This document shows positions 8,649-16,281 of a stretch of DNA of 44,775 bases, piece by piece (within the stretch, counting starts at the first letter, position 1; every line of letters starts with the position of its first letter). The position numbers and the translations under genes are program-made. Below the pieces are notes generated by a model. The model was not told where the DNA came from, did no database searches, and saw nothing but the letters and a program-made list of their open reading frames with translations. The DNA is from Bacillota bacterium (GTDB lineage: Bacteria > Bacillota > Clostridia > Clostridiales > Clostridiaceae), in the NCBI GenBank assembly GCA_023435985.1, contig JAEZKY010000207.1, positions 1-44,775 on the forward strand. Direction: 5' to 3'.

Positions 8649-9383
8649 ATGAATACAAAAGTAGCTATTATAACAGGTGCAAGCAGTGGAATGGGGGCGG
8701 CTACAGCTAGACTCCTTGCCAATAACGGGATTAAAGTTATGATGGCCGCTCGACGTGAAGAGCGGTTGCAGGAGTTATGTAAAGAAATCAATAACGGAGG
8801 GGGAGAAGCAAGCTACAAAGTTACAGATGTTACTTCATATGCAGACATGGAAGCTTTGGCGAACGAAACGATTAAAACCTACGGACAAATCGACATTATG
8901 ATCAATAATGCGGGAGTGATGCCACTTTCATTCTTCCGAAACCTAAAAGTCAATGAGTGGGAACAAATGATTGATGTAAATATAAAGGGCGTTCTTTATG
9001 GGATGGCGGTTGTATATAAGCACATGGAGGAACGCAATGAGGGTCATATCATTAATTTTGGTTCAATTGCATCACATGTAATTTTTCCTTCCAGTTCCGT
9101 TTATAGTGCCACCAAATCTGCAGTCAAAGTATTGACAGAAGGAATGAGAGCAGAAATTACAGCGAATCAAAAGATCAGGACTACCCTTATCTGTCCTGGA
9201 TCTGTAGCAACAGAACTGAGCAATACCATTACTGATACCTCAATTTTTCCTGCATTAGAGAAATTGGGCAATAAAGAATGGACTCCTATGGAAGCCAATG
9301 ATATAGCAAATACGATATTATTTGCCATTCAGCAGCCAGCCAATGTGGACATCAATGAAATGATAGTTCGTCCAACAGCTTAA
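8649..9383 (+). CDS. Short-chain dehydrogenase/reductase (classical SDR)
   Basis: A 244-residue classical SDR with every landmark: cofactor motif TGASSGMG at residues 9-16, NNAG at 86-89, and the catalytic tetrad N111, S139, Y152 and K156 (YSATK). R35-R36 after the second strand favours NADP(H). It would oxidise or reduce a small alcohol or ketone in the cytoplasm. AAAGGAG lies eight bases before the ATG. Codon use and G+C look higher than neighbours (for example stretches such as GGCGGCTACAGC), hinting that this gene and the convergent merR were acquired together. It is transcribed from a MerR-type promoter and ends at a shared bidirectional terminator. Confidence 0.9.
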   Translation: MNTKVAIITGASSGMGAATARLLANNGIKVMMAARREERLQELCKEINNGGGEASYKVTDVTSYADMEALANETIKTYGQIDIMINNAGVMPLSFFRNLKVNEWEQMIDVNIKGVLYGMAVVYKHMEERNEGHIINFGSIASHVIFPSSSVYSATKSAVKVLTEGMRAEITANQKIRTTLICPGSVATELSNTITDTSIFPALEKLGNKEWTPMEANDIANTILFAIQQPANVDINEMIVRPTA

Positions 9384-9480
9384 AGTCTGTAAAAAAGATT
9401 TTATCGGAATTGAAAAAATTCCTAAATGAACGAATCTAATTTATTATAAAATTGGTTCCAGCAACGAAAGCCCTAAATGC

Positions 9481-9530
9481 AAATCAGATAGTCTTTAAAC
9501 AATAAAAATTGTAGAGACTATCTGATTTTT
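9481..9530. terminator. Bidirectional terminator between SDR and merR
   Basis: AAATCAGATAGTCT pairs perfectly with AGACTATCTGATTT, with T's on the plus strand and A's (T's on the minus strand) at the other side. It separates the two converging genes. Confidence 0.8.
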
Positions 9531-9545
9531 TTACGCTAATAAAGA

Positions 9546-9959
9546 TTAATATTTACATCGGTTCTTATCCCAGTTTTCTGGATTTGTATCATCAGGAATT
9601 CCATGCTTTATAATATCTGAATAGTGCTTTAACTTTCTTTCCATATATTGAGCTCGTTGCTTTGCTTCCTCTAATTGAGCATAAGCATGTTTACTCTGTT
9701 CTAAGATAATTTCGTAGCGGATAGGAATTGTTGAATCACCTTCTTGGCAGAGGTCAATATAGTTTTTGATGCTGTCTATTGACATTCCACAGTCTTTCAA
9801 ACATTTGACGCATATCAACCAATCGATGGAGTCATCGTCAAAAAGACGAATGTTATTTTTGTCACGTTGTATGGTTGGAACCAATCCTTTGTCTGTGTAA
9901 AAACGGATGGTATGTTCAGTGAGATTTAATTTCTCAGCTACTTCCTTTACTGTATACAT
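9546..9959 (-). CDS. MerR-family transcriptional regulator (SDR-linked)
   Basis: A 137-residue MerR protein. The winged helix-turn-helix is at the N-terminus (MYTVKEVAEKLNLTEHTIRFYTDKGLVP), followed by the wing NNIRLFDDDSIDWL, a long dimerisation helix (about residues 85-115) and a short C-terminal tail. The tail (KHYSDIIKHGIPDDTNPENW) is typical of the small MerR proteins that control oxidoreductase genes. GGAGG lies before the ATG. The promoter of this gene and that of the SDR carry matching dyads, so it probably activates the SDR and controls itself. The inducer is unknown; the tail is too short for a classic drug-binding domain. Confidence 0.88.
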   Translation of the reverse strand: MYTVKEVAEKLNLTEHTIRFYTDKGLVPTIQRDKNNIRLFDDDSIDWLICVKCLKDCGMSIDSIKNYIDLCQEGDSTIPIRYEIILEQSKHAYAQLEEAKQRAQYMERKLKHYSDIIKHGIPDDTNPENWDKNRCKY

Positions 9960-9981
9960 TTTTCGCCTCCAGATAATAAAA

Positions 9982-10012
9982 AATTAACTTCGAGTTACTC
10001 GAAGAAGTCGAA
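9982..10012 (-). promoter_or_regulatory. MerR autoregulatory promoter/operator
   Basis: Read on the minus strand: TTCGAC (10012-10007), a 19-bp spacer, TTAATT (9987-9982). The spacer holds the perfect 17-base palindrome CTTCGAGTTACTCGAAG (9988-10004). Its core differs by one base of 15 from the dyad in front of the SDR gene. Confidence 0.7.
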
Positions 10013-10123
10013 ATAATTATATCATAAAATTAGATATGCTAGAAGTGCTGTGAATGGAGGCACCTTAATCTTGTTATAACAAATCTCTAAAGGGCATATT
10101 ATAAGAATAAAAAGGAGAAATAC

Positions 10124-11221
10124 ATGAGACATAAAAAGTTGCCTACAGAAACATTTTTTGGTGATTTGAAACAAGTTTTCACTTTTTATGGAGCAATGCC
10201 TACTGGAGTTACTATTTCAGAAAATGGACGTATATTTGTAAACTTTCCTAAATGGGGAGATGATGCCAAGTTCACTGTAGCAGAAATAATTAAAAATAAG
10301 TTAGTTCCATATCCTGATTTAAGTACAAATGAGGTAGATTATGATAATTTAGATAAATGTTTTATAAGCGTGCAAAGTGTTGTTGCAGATGGTAGAGGAG
10401 CTCTTTGGGTATTGGATACAGCAGCACCAAAATTTTCAAGACCTATAAAAGGTGGAGCAAAACTTGTTTGTGTAGATTTAGCTACTAATAAGCTTAAAAG
10501 AAGCTATATTTTTTCTGATGATGTAGTTTTACCTACTACTTATTTAAACGATGTGCGTATAGATTATCGTGTTGGAGATGAAGGATATGCATACATTACA
10601 GATTCAGCAGATAAGGGACCAGGTGGAATTATTGTAGTTGATTTATGCAGTGGAAAAGCATTTAGACGCTTAAATGGAGATAAATCAACTTCCTATGACA
10701 AGAATTTTCTGCCTAAAGTTGAAGGTAAGGTATTACTTAATAGAAGTAATAGTGGAGCAACCTCTAAGATTACAACGTCATCAGATGGAATTGCAATATC
10801 TCCTGATGGTGAAGTGCTCTATTACTGCCCATTAGCAAGTCGAGATTTATATTCTATAGAAACAGGGCTTTTAAGAAACAGGAAGATTACAGACTCAGAA
10901 TTATCTTCTTGCGTTAAATACTTAGGAGAAAAGGGTGCATCTGATGGTATGATTACCGATTCAAAAGGGAAAATATATGCTGGGGATTATGAAAATAATA
11001 GCATTAGAATAATTTGGACAGATGGAACTATGAGAACTATTGCTCATGATCCACGAATACTATGGCCAGACACACTCTCAATAGGCACAGATAAATATTT
11101 GTATTTTACGGCAAATCAATTGCATAGACAAGCAAAATATCACTATGGAAAAGATTTAAGAGAAAAACCTTATGTGTTATTTAAAATGAAAATTAATGAA
11201 TTACCTGCACCTACAAAATAG
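10124..11221 (+). CDS. Major royal jelly protein/yellow-family protein
   Basis: A 365-residue protein that I assign to the MRJP/yellow family, a six-bladed beta-propeller fold. Evidence is the opening FYGAMPTGVTISENGRIFVNFP, then GALWVLDTA, LVCVDLATNKL, YLNDVRID, YAYITDS, DGIAISPDGEVLYYCPL and the C-terminal DGTMRTIAHDPRILWPDTLS. There is no signal peptide, so it should be cytoplasmic, unlike the secreted insect members. Related bacterial propellers act as lactonases or have unknown function. AAAAGGAG lies before the ATG. No obvious partner genes. No terminator hairpin was seen right after it. Confidence 0.8.
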   Translation: MRHKKLPTETFFGDLKQVFTFYGAMPTGVTISENGRIFVNFPKWGDDAKFTVAEIIKNKLVPYPDLSTNEVDYDNLDKCFISVQSVVADGRGALWVLDTAAPKFSRPIKGGAKLVCVDLATNKLKRSYIFSDDVVLPTTYLNDVRIDYRVGDEGYAYITDSADKGPGGIIVVDLCSGKAFRRLNGDKSTSYDKNFLPKVEGKVLLNRSNSGATSKITTSSDGIAISPDGEVLYYCPLASRDLYSIETGLLRNRKITDSELSSCVKYLGEKGASDGMITDSKGKIYAGDYENNSIRIIWTDGTMRTIAHDPRILWPDTLSIGTDKYLYFTANQLHRQAKYHYGKDLREKPYVLFKMKINELPAPTK

Positions 11222-11237
11222 TATTTTTTTATTAAGA

Positions 11238-11265
11238 TTGACATCAATCACTTAAATGCCATAAT
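11238..11265 (+). promoter_or_regulatory. Promoter in front of the leader peptide/CD3324 gene
   Basis: TTGACA (11238-11243), 16-bp spacer, CATAAT (11260-11265). It would start transcription near 11272, just before a good ribosome site and a 13-codon open frame. Confidence 0.6.
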
Positions 11266-11291
11266 ATAAAGTAAAAGGAAGTGATTTAACT

Positions 11292-11333
11292 ATGTTTTTA
11301 GCAATAGTAGTTAGCTCCATGCAAAGATTGTAA
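11292..11333 (+). CDS. Possible 13-residue leader peptide
   Basis: ATG at 11292 follows AAGGAAGTG by nine bases and encodes MFLAIVVSSMQRL before a TAA. A strong promoter lies 27 bases upstream. The last third of the frame is the left arm of a 16-bp hairpin (11311-11361), so ribosomes on the frame would open the hairpin. This is the layout of translation-attenuation leaders. The next gene is the CD3324-type gene at 11515, 180 bases away. It could also be a chance short frame or the start of a decayed gene. Confidence 0.35.
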   Translation: MFLAIVVSSMQRL

Positions 11334-11361
11334 GATGTGAAAAACTTTTGCTTGGAGCTAA
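11311..11361 (+). other. Hairpin overlapping the leader peptide
   Basis: TTAGCTCCATGCAAAG pairs with CTTTTGCTTGGAGCTAA (one mismatch and one bulge), loop of about 18 bases. No T run follows, so it is not an ordinary terminator in this direction. From 11362 to 11500 nothing else is recognised. Confidence 0.55.
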
Positions 11362-11514
11362 TATATAAAGTTTGAGTTTTTCATATTTTGTGCATATGAA
11401 TGAAAATAATAGATGAAGTATAGTAAATGTACTGAGCTATTAATTTTTTGATTATGCTAAAGCAAGCTTTGCATCTTCATTTATATATTAAATGTTGATT
11501 GGAGCGAAGAAATT

Positions 11515-11790
11515 ATGAAATATGAAAAAGCGCAAAATGTATTGCCAGATGGTGTAATTGAAATAATTCAAGATTATATTGATGGTGGATATATCTATAT
11601 ACCTAGGAAAAATGAAAATAAAAAATCCTGGGGAGAGAATACTGAAACTAAAAGATATCTTAAAACACGAGATAAAGAAATATTTAATGAGTATTACTCT
11701 GGAATGTCTGTTAAAGTGTTATCGGAAAAATATTTTTTAACAGAAGGAAGTATTAGAAGAATAATTAGAAAGCAAAGAAATTCTACTTAA
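11515..11790 (+). CDS. CD3324-family small HTH protein (Mor-like)
   Basis: A 91-residue protein matching the clostridial CD3324 family: KAQNVLPDGVIEIIQDYIDGGYIYIP at the start, then the conserved KKSWGENTETK, and a C-terminal helix-turn-helix (YSGMSVKVLSEKYFLTEGSIRRIIR). The family is distantly related to the Mor activator of phage Mu, so a DNA-binding role is likely, but targets are unknown. The ribosome site is GGAGCG, about nine bases before the ATG. It is a lone gene with a possible leader peptide upstream. Confidence 0.8.
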   Translation: MKYEKAQNVLPDGVIEIIQDYIDGGYIYIPRKNENKKSWGENTETKRYLKTRDKEIFNEYYSGMSVKVLSEKYFLTEGSIRRIIRKQRNST

Positions 11791-11792
11791 GA

Positions 11793-11838
11793 TTAAGGCA
11801 TATTTTTCACAGTTATTACTATGAAAGATATGCCTTAA
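11793..11838. terminator. Hairpin after the CD3324 gene
   Basis: TTAAGGCATATTTTTCA pairs with TGAAAGATATGCCTTAA with one G-U/mismatch. It begins three bases after the stop, but no T run follows, so terminator function is only likely by position. Confidence 0.5.
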
Positions 11839-11920
11839 GTGACATTTGAAGTTTAAAAATGTATAATTTGGAAGTTTGACGTTACCAAGATTTATTACTT
11901 ATACTATTATATTTGTATAA

Positions 11921-12079
11921 GGCACAATCAAAAAAATAACGAGTCCATTTGCCAGCCTATTTTCCACCATGCTGCGACGGCAAATTGACCTAATAAGCCC
12001 GCTATGAGGTCAATTTCCCTCCTTGCCTGATGAAAAATATCCATGACAACTTTGGACTTGTTATTTATTTTCACGTGCC
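11921..12079. repeat. 159-bp inverted-repeat element
   Basis: The ends are 27-base imperfect inverted repeats (11921-11947 and 12053-12079, 21 of 27 matching, both starting GGCAC). Inside, AAATTGACCT (11982-11991) and AGGTCAATTT (12007-12016) are a perfect 10-bp stem around AGC-CC-GCT, and TATTTTCCACCATGC pairs loosely with the right half. The block is clearly richer in G+C than the flanks and has no open frame. It looks like a non-autonomous mobile element or a large folded RNA. The rest of the 11839-12242 gap shows nothing recognisable. Confidence 0.6.
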
Positions 12080-12242
12080 TAAGTTAGGTAAGAGGTAAAC
12101 AATTTAGGGGCATGTAGTTATAACGGTTTTAAAATAGGATTCATATAATCAATTATTTAACGTAAAGTTTAGTAGTGGGTATTTAAAAATTAGGAATATT
12201 AAAGAAAGTAATAAATTTACTAAAGGGGAGTGATTATGTTAT

Positions 12243-13244
12243 ATGGAAACAAAAAATAATGTTTATTATGGGATGGTTGATGTATTACGTTTAGTGTTTG
12301 CTATTTTAGTTATGATGATTCATACAATGGCATTTCAGTCTGTAAATGAAAATTTACGGATAGCCACTAGCATGGGGATTTGCAGACTTGCAGTACCGTT
12401 TTTCTTTATAGTATCAGGTTACTTTTTATATAATCGAATCAAATCGCCAAAAGAACCTAAAGCTACATTAAAAAGATTACTAGTACTCTATGTTTCATGG
12501 GTTCTTATAGAAACTGTAACTTTGATTCCAGTTGTATTAAGTAACTTAAATATGCCAATAAGAATTATTATTCAAAGATTTTTATTTATAGGTATTACAG
12601 GAAGTCTTTGGTATATATCTTCCTTAATTATTACTATTTTTATAATAGCGCCATTACTAAGAAGAGATAAAATAGCTTTTTTACTTATAGCTGGGGTTAT
12701 ATTATATTTATTTGGGACAAGCGGAGATACTTATAATGGATTATATGAAAATACTGTGCTAAATCCTTTAATTAAGGATTACACAGGAATATTCTTTCTT
12801 CCTCAAGTAGGTATTACTGAATCAGTTCTTTTCGTAACTTTAGGTGCAACAATAAGTAAATATAAATTAAATGAGAAAGTAAAAAAAGCAGGTTTATTAA
12901 GTATAATATCTATAATAATATTATTAATTGAAACATTTCTATTAAACAAAACAGGTATTGCTAAGGATGCTAATATGTATTTATCTGCTATAATTTCAGC
13001 ACCACTTATATTTATTTGGGCAATTGAGTATAGTAAAAATATTTCATCTAAAGTCTCTAAAGCCTGCAAGGAATACAGTATAGGACTATATTGCTCACAT
13101 CAGATAATAATGATTTGGATTATCATACTTTTACCTGCGCTTGCTGCAAACTCAATGATTAAGTTTATATTTACCTTATGTATATCTGCTTTAATAATCA
13201 CCTTGATTAGAAAGACTAAATTAAAGAATATTATTTTAAAATAA
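12243..13244 (+). CDS. Acyltransferase 3-family membrane protein
   Basis: A 333-residue integral membrane protein with about ten helices. The first helix carries the family motif DVLRLVFAILVMMIHT with the conserved His at H27, followed by PFFFIVSGYFLY and near the end SIGLYCSHQIIM. Such enzymes (OatA, WecH, VanT membrane domain) move acetyl or other acyl groups onto sugars, peptidoglycan or lipids from the cytoplasmic side. GGGGAG lies about 12 bases before this ATG; a closer ATG at 12236 is in another frame and ends after seven codons. It is followed by a terminator. Acceptor unknown. Confidence 0.8.
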   Translation: METKNNVYYGMVDVLRLVFAILVMMIHTMAFQSVNENLRIATSMGICRLAVPFFFIVSGYFLYNRIKSPKEPKATLKRLLVLYVSWVLIETVTLIPVVLSNLNMPIRIIIQRFLFIGITGSLWYISSLIITIFIIAPLLRRDKIAFLLIAGVILYLFGTSGDTYNGLYENTVLNPLIKDYTGIFFLPQVGITESVLFVTLGATISKYKLNEKVKKAGLLSIISIIILLIETFLLNKTGIAKDANMYLSAIISAPLIFIWAIEYSKNISSKVSKACKEYSIGLYCSHQIIMIWIIILLPALAANSMIKFIFTLCISALIITLIRKTKLKNIILK

Positions 13245-13258
13245 ATTAAAGCGTATAG

Positions 13259-13306
13259 AAATCTCTGGGATAGTTATTATACTCATTCTGGGGATTTTTT
13301 ATTTTT
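13259..13306 (+). terminator. Terminator after the acyltransferase gene
   Basis: AATCTCTGGGAT pairs with ATTCTGGGGATT using several G-U pairs, then TTTTTT at 13295-13300. Confidence 0.7.
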
Positions 13307-13411
13307 ATAAATATTTTTTGTGATTATAAACATTGCAGAATTATTTATGAACTTGGCCTTTGTACTGGGGAATGGTATTATTCATTATGAGGACACGAGG
13401 AGATGAATAAT

Positions 13412-14956
13412 ATGAGTATTTTATCAATTGAAAACATGAGTCATTCATTTGGCGATAGAATATTATTTAGCAATGCCTCTTTTAGATTATTAAAAGGGGA
13501 ACACATTGGTCTTATTGGTGCAAATGGAGAGGGAAAATCAACCTTTATGAAAATTATTACAAATAAGGTTTTGCCAGATGGAGGTAAAATTGATTGGAAT
13601 AGTAAGTTTAGCATTGGATATATGGATCAATGGGTTGATTTAAAAGAAGGAATTACTGCATTTAATTTTTTAAAAGAAGCCTTTATAAATTTATTTAATA
13701 TAGAGAATAACATTAATGATTTATATAGCAAGCTCGGTAATATGAATGAAGTGGAAATGGATAAATGTTTAAAAAAAATTGCAACTATGCAGGAAATTTT
13801 AGATAAAAGTGATTTTTACAGCATTAATTCCAGAATACAGGCAACTGCAGCTGGTCTTGGAATTAAGGAGCTCCTAGATAGGGATGTTTCAACATTAAGC
13901 GGAGGACAGAGGACTAAGGTTTTACTTGCCAAACTGCTTTTAGAGAAACCGGATATTTTATTATTAGATGAGCCAACTAATCATTTGGATGAAGAGCATA
14001 TTGAATGGCTTAAAAATTATTTAAAAAACTATGAAAGTGCATTTATATTAATATCTCATGATAATATTTTCTTAAATAGTGTAGTGAATGTAGTTTATCA
14101 TCTTGAGCACAAAACCCTAACAAGATATGAAGGAAATTATGATTATTTTGTAAGGCTTTATGAAATACGAAAAGAGCAGAGGCTAATTGAATATAAAGAG
14201 CAGCAAAATGAAATTGTAAAGCTTGAAGATTATATAAGAAAAAATAAAGCAAGAGCTTCAACTTCAAAGCAGGCTAAGTCAAGAGAGAAAAAGCTTAATA
14301 AAATTGAAAAGATAGAAATAAAAAAAGAAATTATAAAACCTCATTTTAACTTTAAAAGTGTAAGGTTGCCAGAAAGTATAATATTTAAAGCAAATAATCT
14401 AATTATTGGATATACTACACCGTTGAGTAAGCCTCTAAATTTAAAAATGAAAAGAGGAGAAAAAATTGCAATAACAGGAGCTAATGGTTTAGGGAAAACT
14501 ACTCTTCTAAAAACCTTGCTTGGATTATTAAAACCAATAGATGGTGAAATAACTTTAAGCGATTATAGAAAGATTGGATATTTTGAGCAGGAAATCATAG
14601 AAGATAATACTGCTTCGGTTTTGTATGATGTTTGGAGCACCTTTCCAGATTTGACTCAAACAGAAGTGAGAAGTAATCTTGCTAGATGTGGATTAACAAG
14701 GCAGCATATAGACAGCCCTATTAATATATTGAGTGGAGGAGAGCAGGCTAAAGTTAGGCTGTGCAAGCTGATTAATGAACCTAGTAATCTGTTGGTTTTA
14801 GATGAACCAACAAATCACTTAGATATTTATTCTAAAAACGAGCTTAAACGAGCCTTAAAGGAATATGACGGCAGCATAATAATAGTATGCCATGAATCGG
14901 AGTTTTACCAAGATATTACAACAGATGTATGGAATTGCGAGGAGTGGAGGTATTGA
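13412..14956 (+). CDS. ABC-F family ATPase
   Basis: A 514-residue protein with two ABC domains and no membrane segments, the ABC-F pattern. First domain: Walker A GANGEGKST at 36-44, signature LSGGQ at 162-166, Walker B PDILLLDEPTNHLD. Second domain: Walker A GANGLGKTT at 356-364, signature LSGGE at 440-444, Walker B LLVLDEPTNHLD. Between them is the charged P-site linker (RLIEYKEQQNEIVKLEDYIR onward). ABC-F proteins bind the ribosomal E site; some protect against ribosome-targeting antibiotics, others are housekeeping (YkpA/EttA-like). Sequence alone does not decide. The start at 13412 is chosen because GAGGAG (13397-13402) is nine bases away; the ATG at 13403 touches the ribosome site. Confidence 0.9.
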   Translation: MSILSIENMSHSFGDRILFSNASFRLLKGEHIGLIGANGEGKSTFMKIITNKVLPDGGKIDWNSKFSIGYMDQWVDLKEGITAFNFLKEAFINLFNIENNINDLYSKLGNMNEVEMDKCLKKIATMQEILDKSDFYSINSRIQATAAGLGIKELLDRDVSTLSGGQRTKVLLAKLLLEKPDILLLDEPTNHLDEEHIEWLKNYLKNYESAFILISHDNIFLNSVVNVVYHLEHKTLTRYEGNYDYFVRLYEIRKEQRLIEYKEQQNEIVKLEDYIRKNKARASTSKQAKSREKKLNKIEKIEIKKEIIKPHFNFKSVRLPESIIFKANNLIIGYTTPLSKPLNLKMKRGEKIAITGANGLGKTTLLKTLLGLLKPIDGEITLSDYRKIGYFEQEIIEDNTASVLYDVWSTFPDLTQTEVRSNLARCGLTRQHIDSPINILSGGEQAKVRLCKLINEPSNLLVLDEPTNHLDIYSKNELKRALKEYDGSIIIVCHESEFYQDITTDVWNCEEWRY

Positions 14957-15093
14957 AATAAATAATATCAATGAATAAATGCGGAGAAGGATACAAAATT
15001 CATATGGAGAACTATGTCACTATATAGTTTTTGAGGTACAGAAAATTCAGGAGATATTATTGAATTTGAAGATGGTACTTTGTCTTCAAAAAT
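14957..15093 (+). other. Gap after the ABC-F gene, possible gene remnant
   Basis: The 310-base gap 14957-15266 has no full gene. A short in-frame stretch reading ENSGDIIEFEDGTLSSKIKP runs straight into the terminator at 15094, and it looks protein-like, but upstream frames are closed by stops. It may be the tail of a decayed gene. I cannot assign it to a family. Confidence 0.25.
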
Positions 15094-15138
15094 AAAGCCC
15101 ATGAAAATCAAAAACTTTGATTTCATGGGCCATTTTTT
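15094..15138 (+). terminator. Terminator hairpin
   Basis: GCCCATGAAAATCAAA pairs with TTTGATTTCATGGGC (one bulged A), then a run of T's at 15133-15138. It shares its core with terminators at 8459, 25528 and 27680. Confidence 0.85.
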
Positions 15139-15266
15139 AATTAAGAATAAGTAAATATGTACTTATCTAAATAATATGTATTTTTAATTTTAACAGTCAT
15201 AAAATAACTAAGTTACTTTATTTAGATGCAAATTTATATTTATTTTATGAGGGTTGAAATCATCAA

Positions 15267-16088
15267 TTATTGAATCTTTGCAATGTTTTTTAAAGTTTCA
15301 ATAGAAGAAGTTATTTCACCCATAGAAGCAGTCAATTCTTCAGTAGCAGCAGCCTGTGAATCAGCGGCTAAACTTGATTCAGATATTTCATTTTCAATGT
15401 GTGCTATTGATTCTTTTATTTGTAACATTACATTTGATATTTGCTTACCGGATTCGCTGCTAAGCTGCGATAATTTCTTCATTTCATTTGCAACAACACT
15501 AAAGCCTTTTCCTGCATCACCTGCTCTAGCTGATTCTATTGCAGCATTTAAAGCTAATAAATTTGATTGAGAGGCAATATTTTGGATTGAAACAAGTATT
15601 GAATCGATATATTGCAGCCTTTCATTAGTTGTTTTTGTATAGTTTACAATATTATTTATAGCAGCAGCTAATTTTTGAGAAGAATTTGCTATATCTTCAA
15701 GACCTGAACCAGTTTGTTCTATGGAACTGAAAATGTTTTCAGAAGAGTCCTGAATAATAGTTTGCTTTTCAAGACTTTTTGCAATACCAACCGCTCCAAA
15801 GACGTCACCATTATCATCAATAAGTGGGTAGCATATCCCTTGAAATACTATTCCAAATATTTCTTTTGGTAAAATATTTGAAGTGATTTTTTTTGTTCTT
15901 ATAGCTTCAAGATAAGGGTCCCCCTCCTGTATCCTATCCCCTACATTTAATTTCATTGGAATTTTTTCATTAGGGTAATAGGCTATGAATTTTTCAGTAT
16001 CTGTAATTGATACAGCAATATCTTCTTTAACCATATCTTTAAGGAGTGGAAGTACATCTTTTAATGAATTGATTATTTCTTTAGTCAT
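15267..16088 (-). CDS. Soluble methyl-accepting chemotaxis protein
   Basis: A 273-residue chemoreceptor without membrane helices. The N-terminal ~110 residues form a small sensor domain (DIAVSITDTEKFIAYYPNEK, then VGDRIQEGDPYLEAIRTKK and YPLIDDNGDVFGAVGIAKSL), seen in many clostridial cytoplasmic MCPs. The C-terminal half is the signalling coiled coil with the hairpin tip IASQSNLLALNAAIESARAG followed by GKGFSVVANEMKKLS, where CheA and CheW bind. It has only a short methylation region. It would sense an internal signal and feed the chemotaxis cascade. The ribosome site AGAGGTG lies before the ATG. No chemotaxis neighbours. Confidence 0.9.
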   Translation of the reverse strand: MTKEIINSLKDVLPLLKDMVKEDIAVSITDTEKFIAYYPNEKIPMKLNVGDRIQEGDPYLEAIRTKKITSNILPKEIFGIVFQGICYPLIDDNGDVFGAVGIAKSLEKQTIIQDSSENIFSSIEQTGSGLEDIANSSQKLAAAINNIVNYTKTTNERLQYIDSILVSIQNIASQSNLLALNAAIESARAGDAGKGFSVVANEMKKLSQLSSESGKQISNVMLQIKESIAHIENEISESSLAADSQAAATEELTASMGEITSSIETLKNIAKIQ

Positions 16089-16170
16089 ATTTATTCACCT
16101 CTCATAATTCGTTAGTTATTTTACATTATACTACATAACTTTATAAAATTCACATATTATGAAATTAAAT

Positions 16171-16267
16171 TTATATATATCGCAATTAGTTTTATGCATT
16201 TTACATCTAGATATTTACTTAGCCTATAAGCCTTCTAAATGTAAATTTATTATTGCAACATAGTATA
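16171..16267 (-). repeat. MITE-like 95-bp repeat, copy A
   Basis: On the minus strand it reads TATGTTGCAATAATAAATTT, then ACATTTAGAAGG, AAGTAAATATCTAGA and ends AATTGCGATATATAT. It aligns along its whole length with the repeats at 23881 and 31401. The ends are imperfect inverted repeats of each other. It fills the gap between the chemoreceptor and merR genes. Confidence 0.75.
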
Positions 16268-16281
16268 TAATAAAAGTTTGC

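Noticed and set aside
12236..12259. Seven-codon frame starting at the ATG nearest the acyltransferase ribosome site
   Set aside because: Ends almost at once and overlaps the real start; too short to be more than chance.
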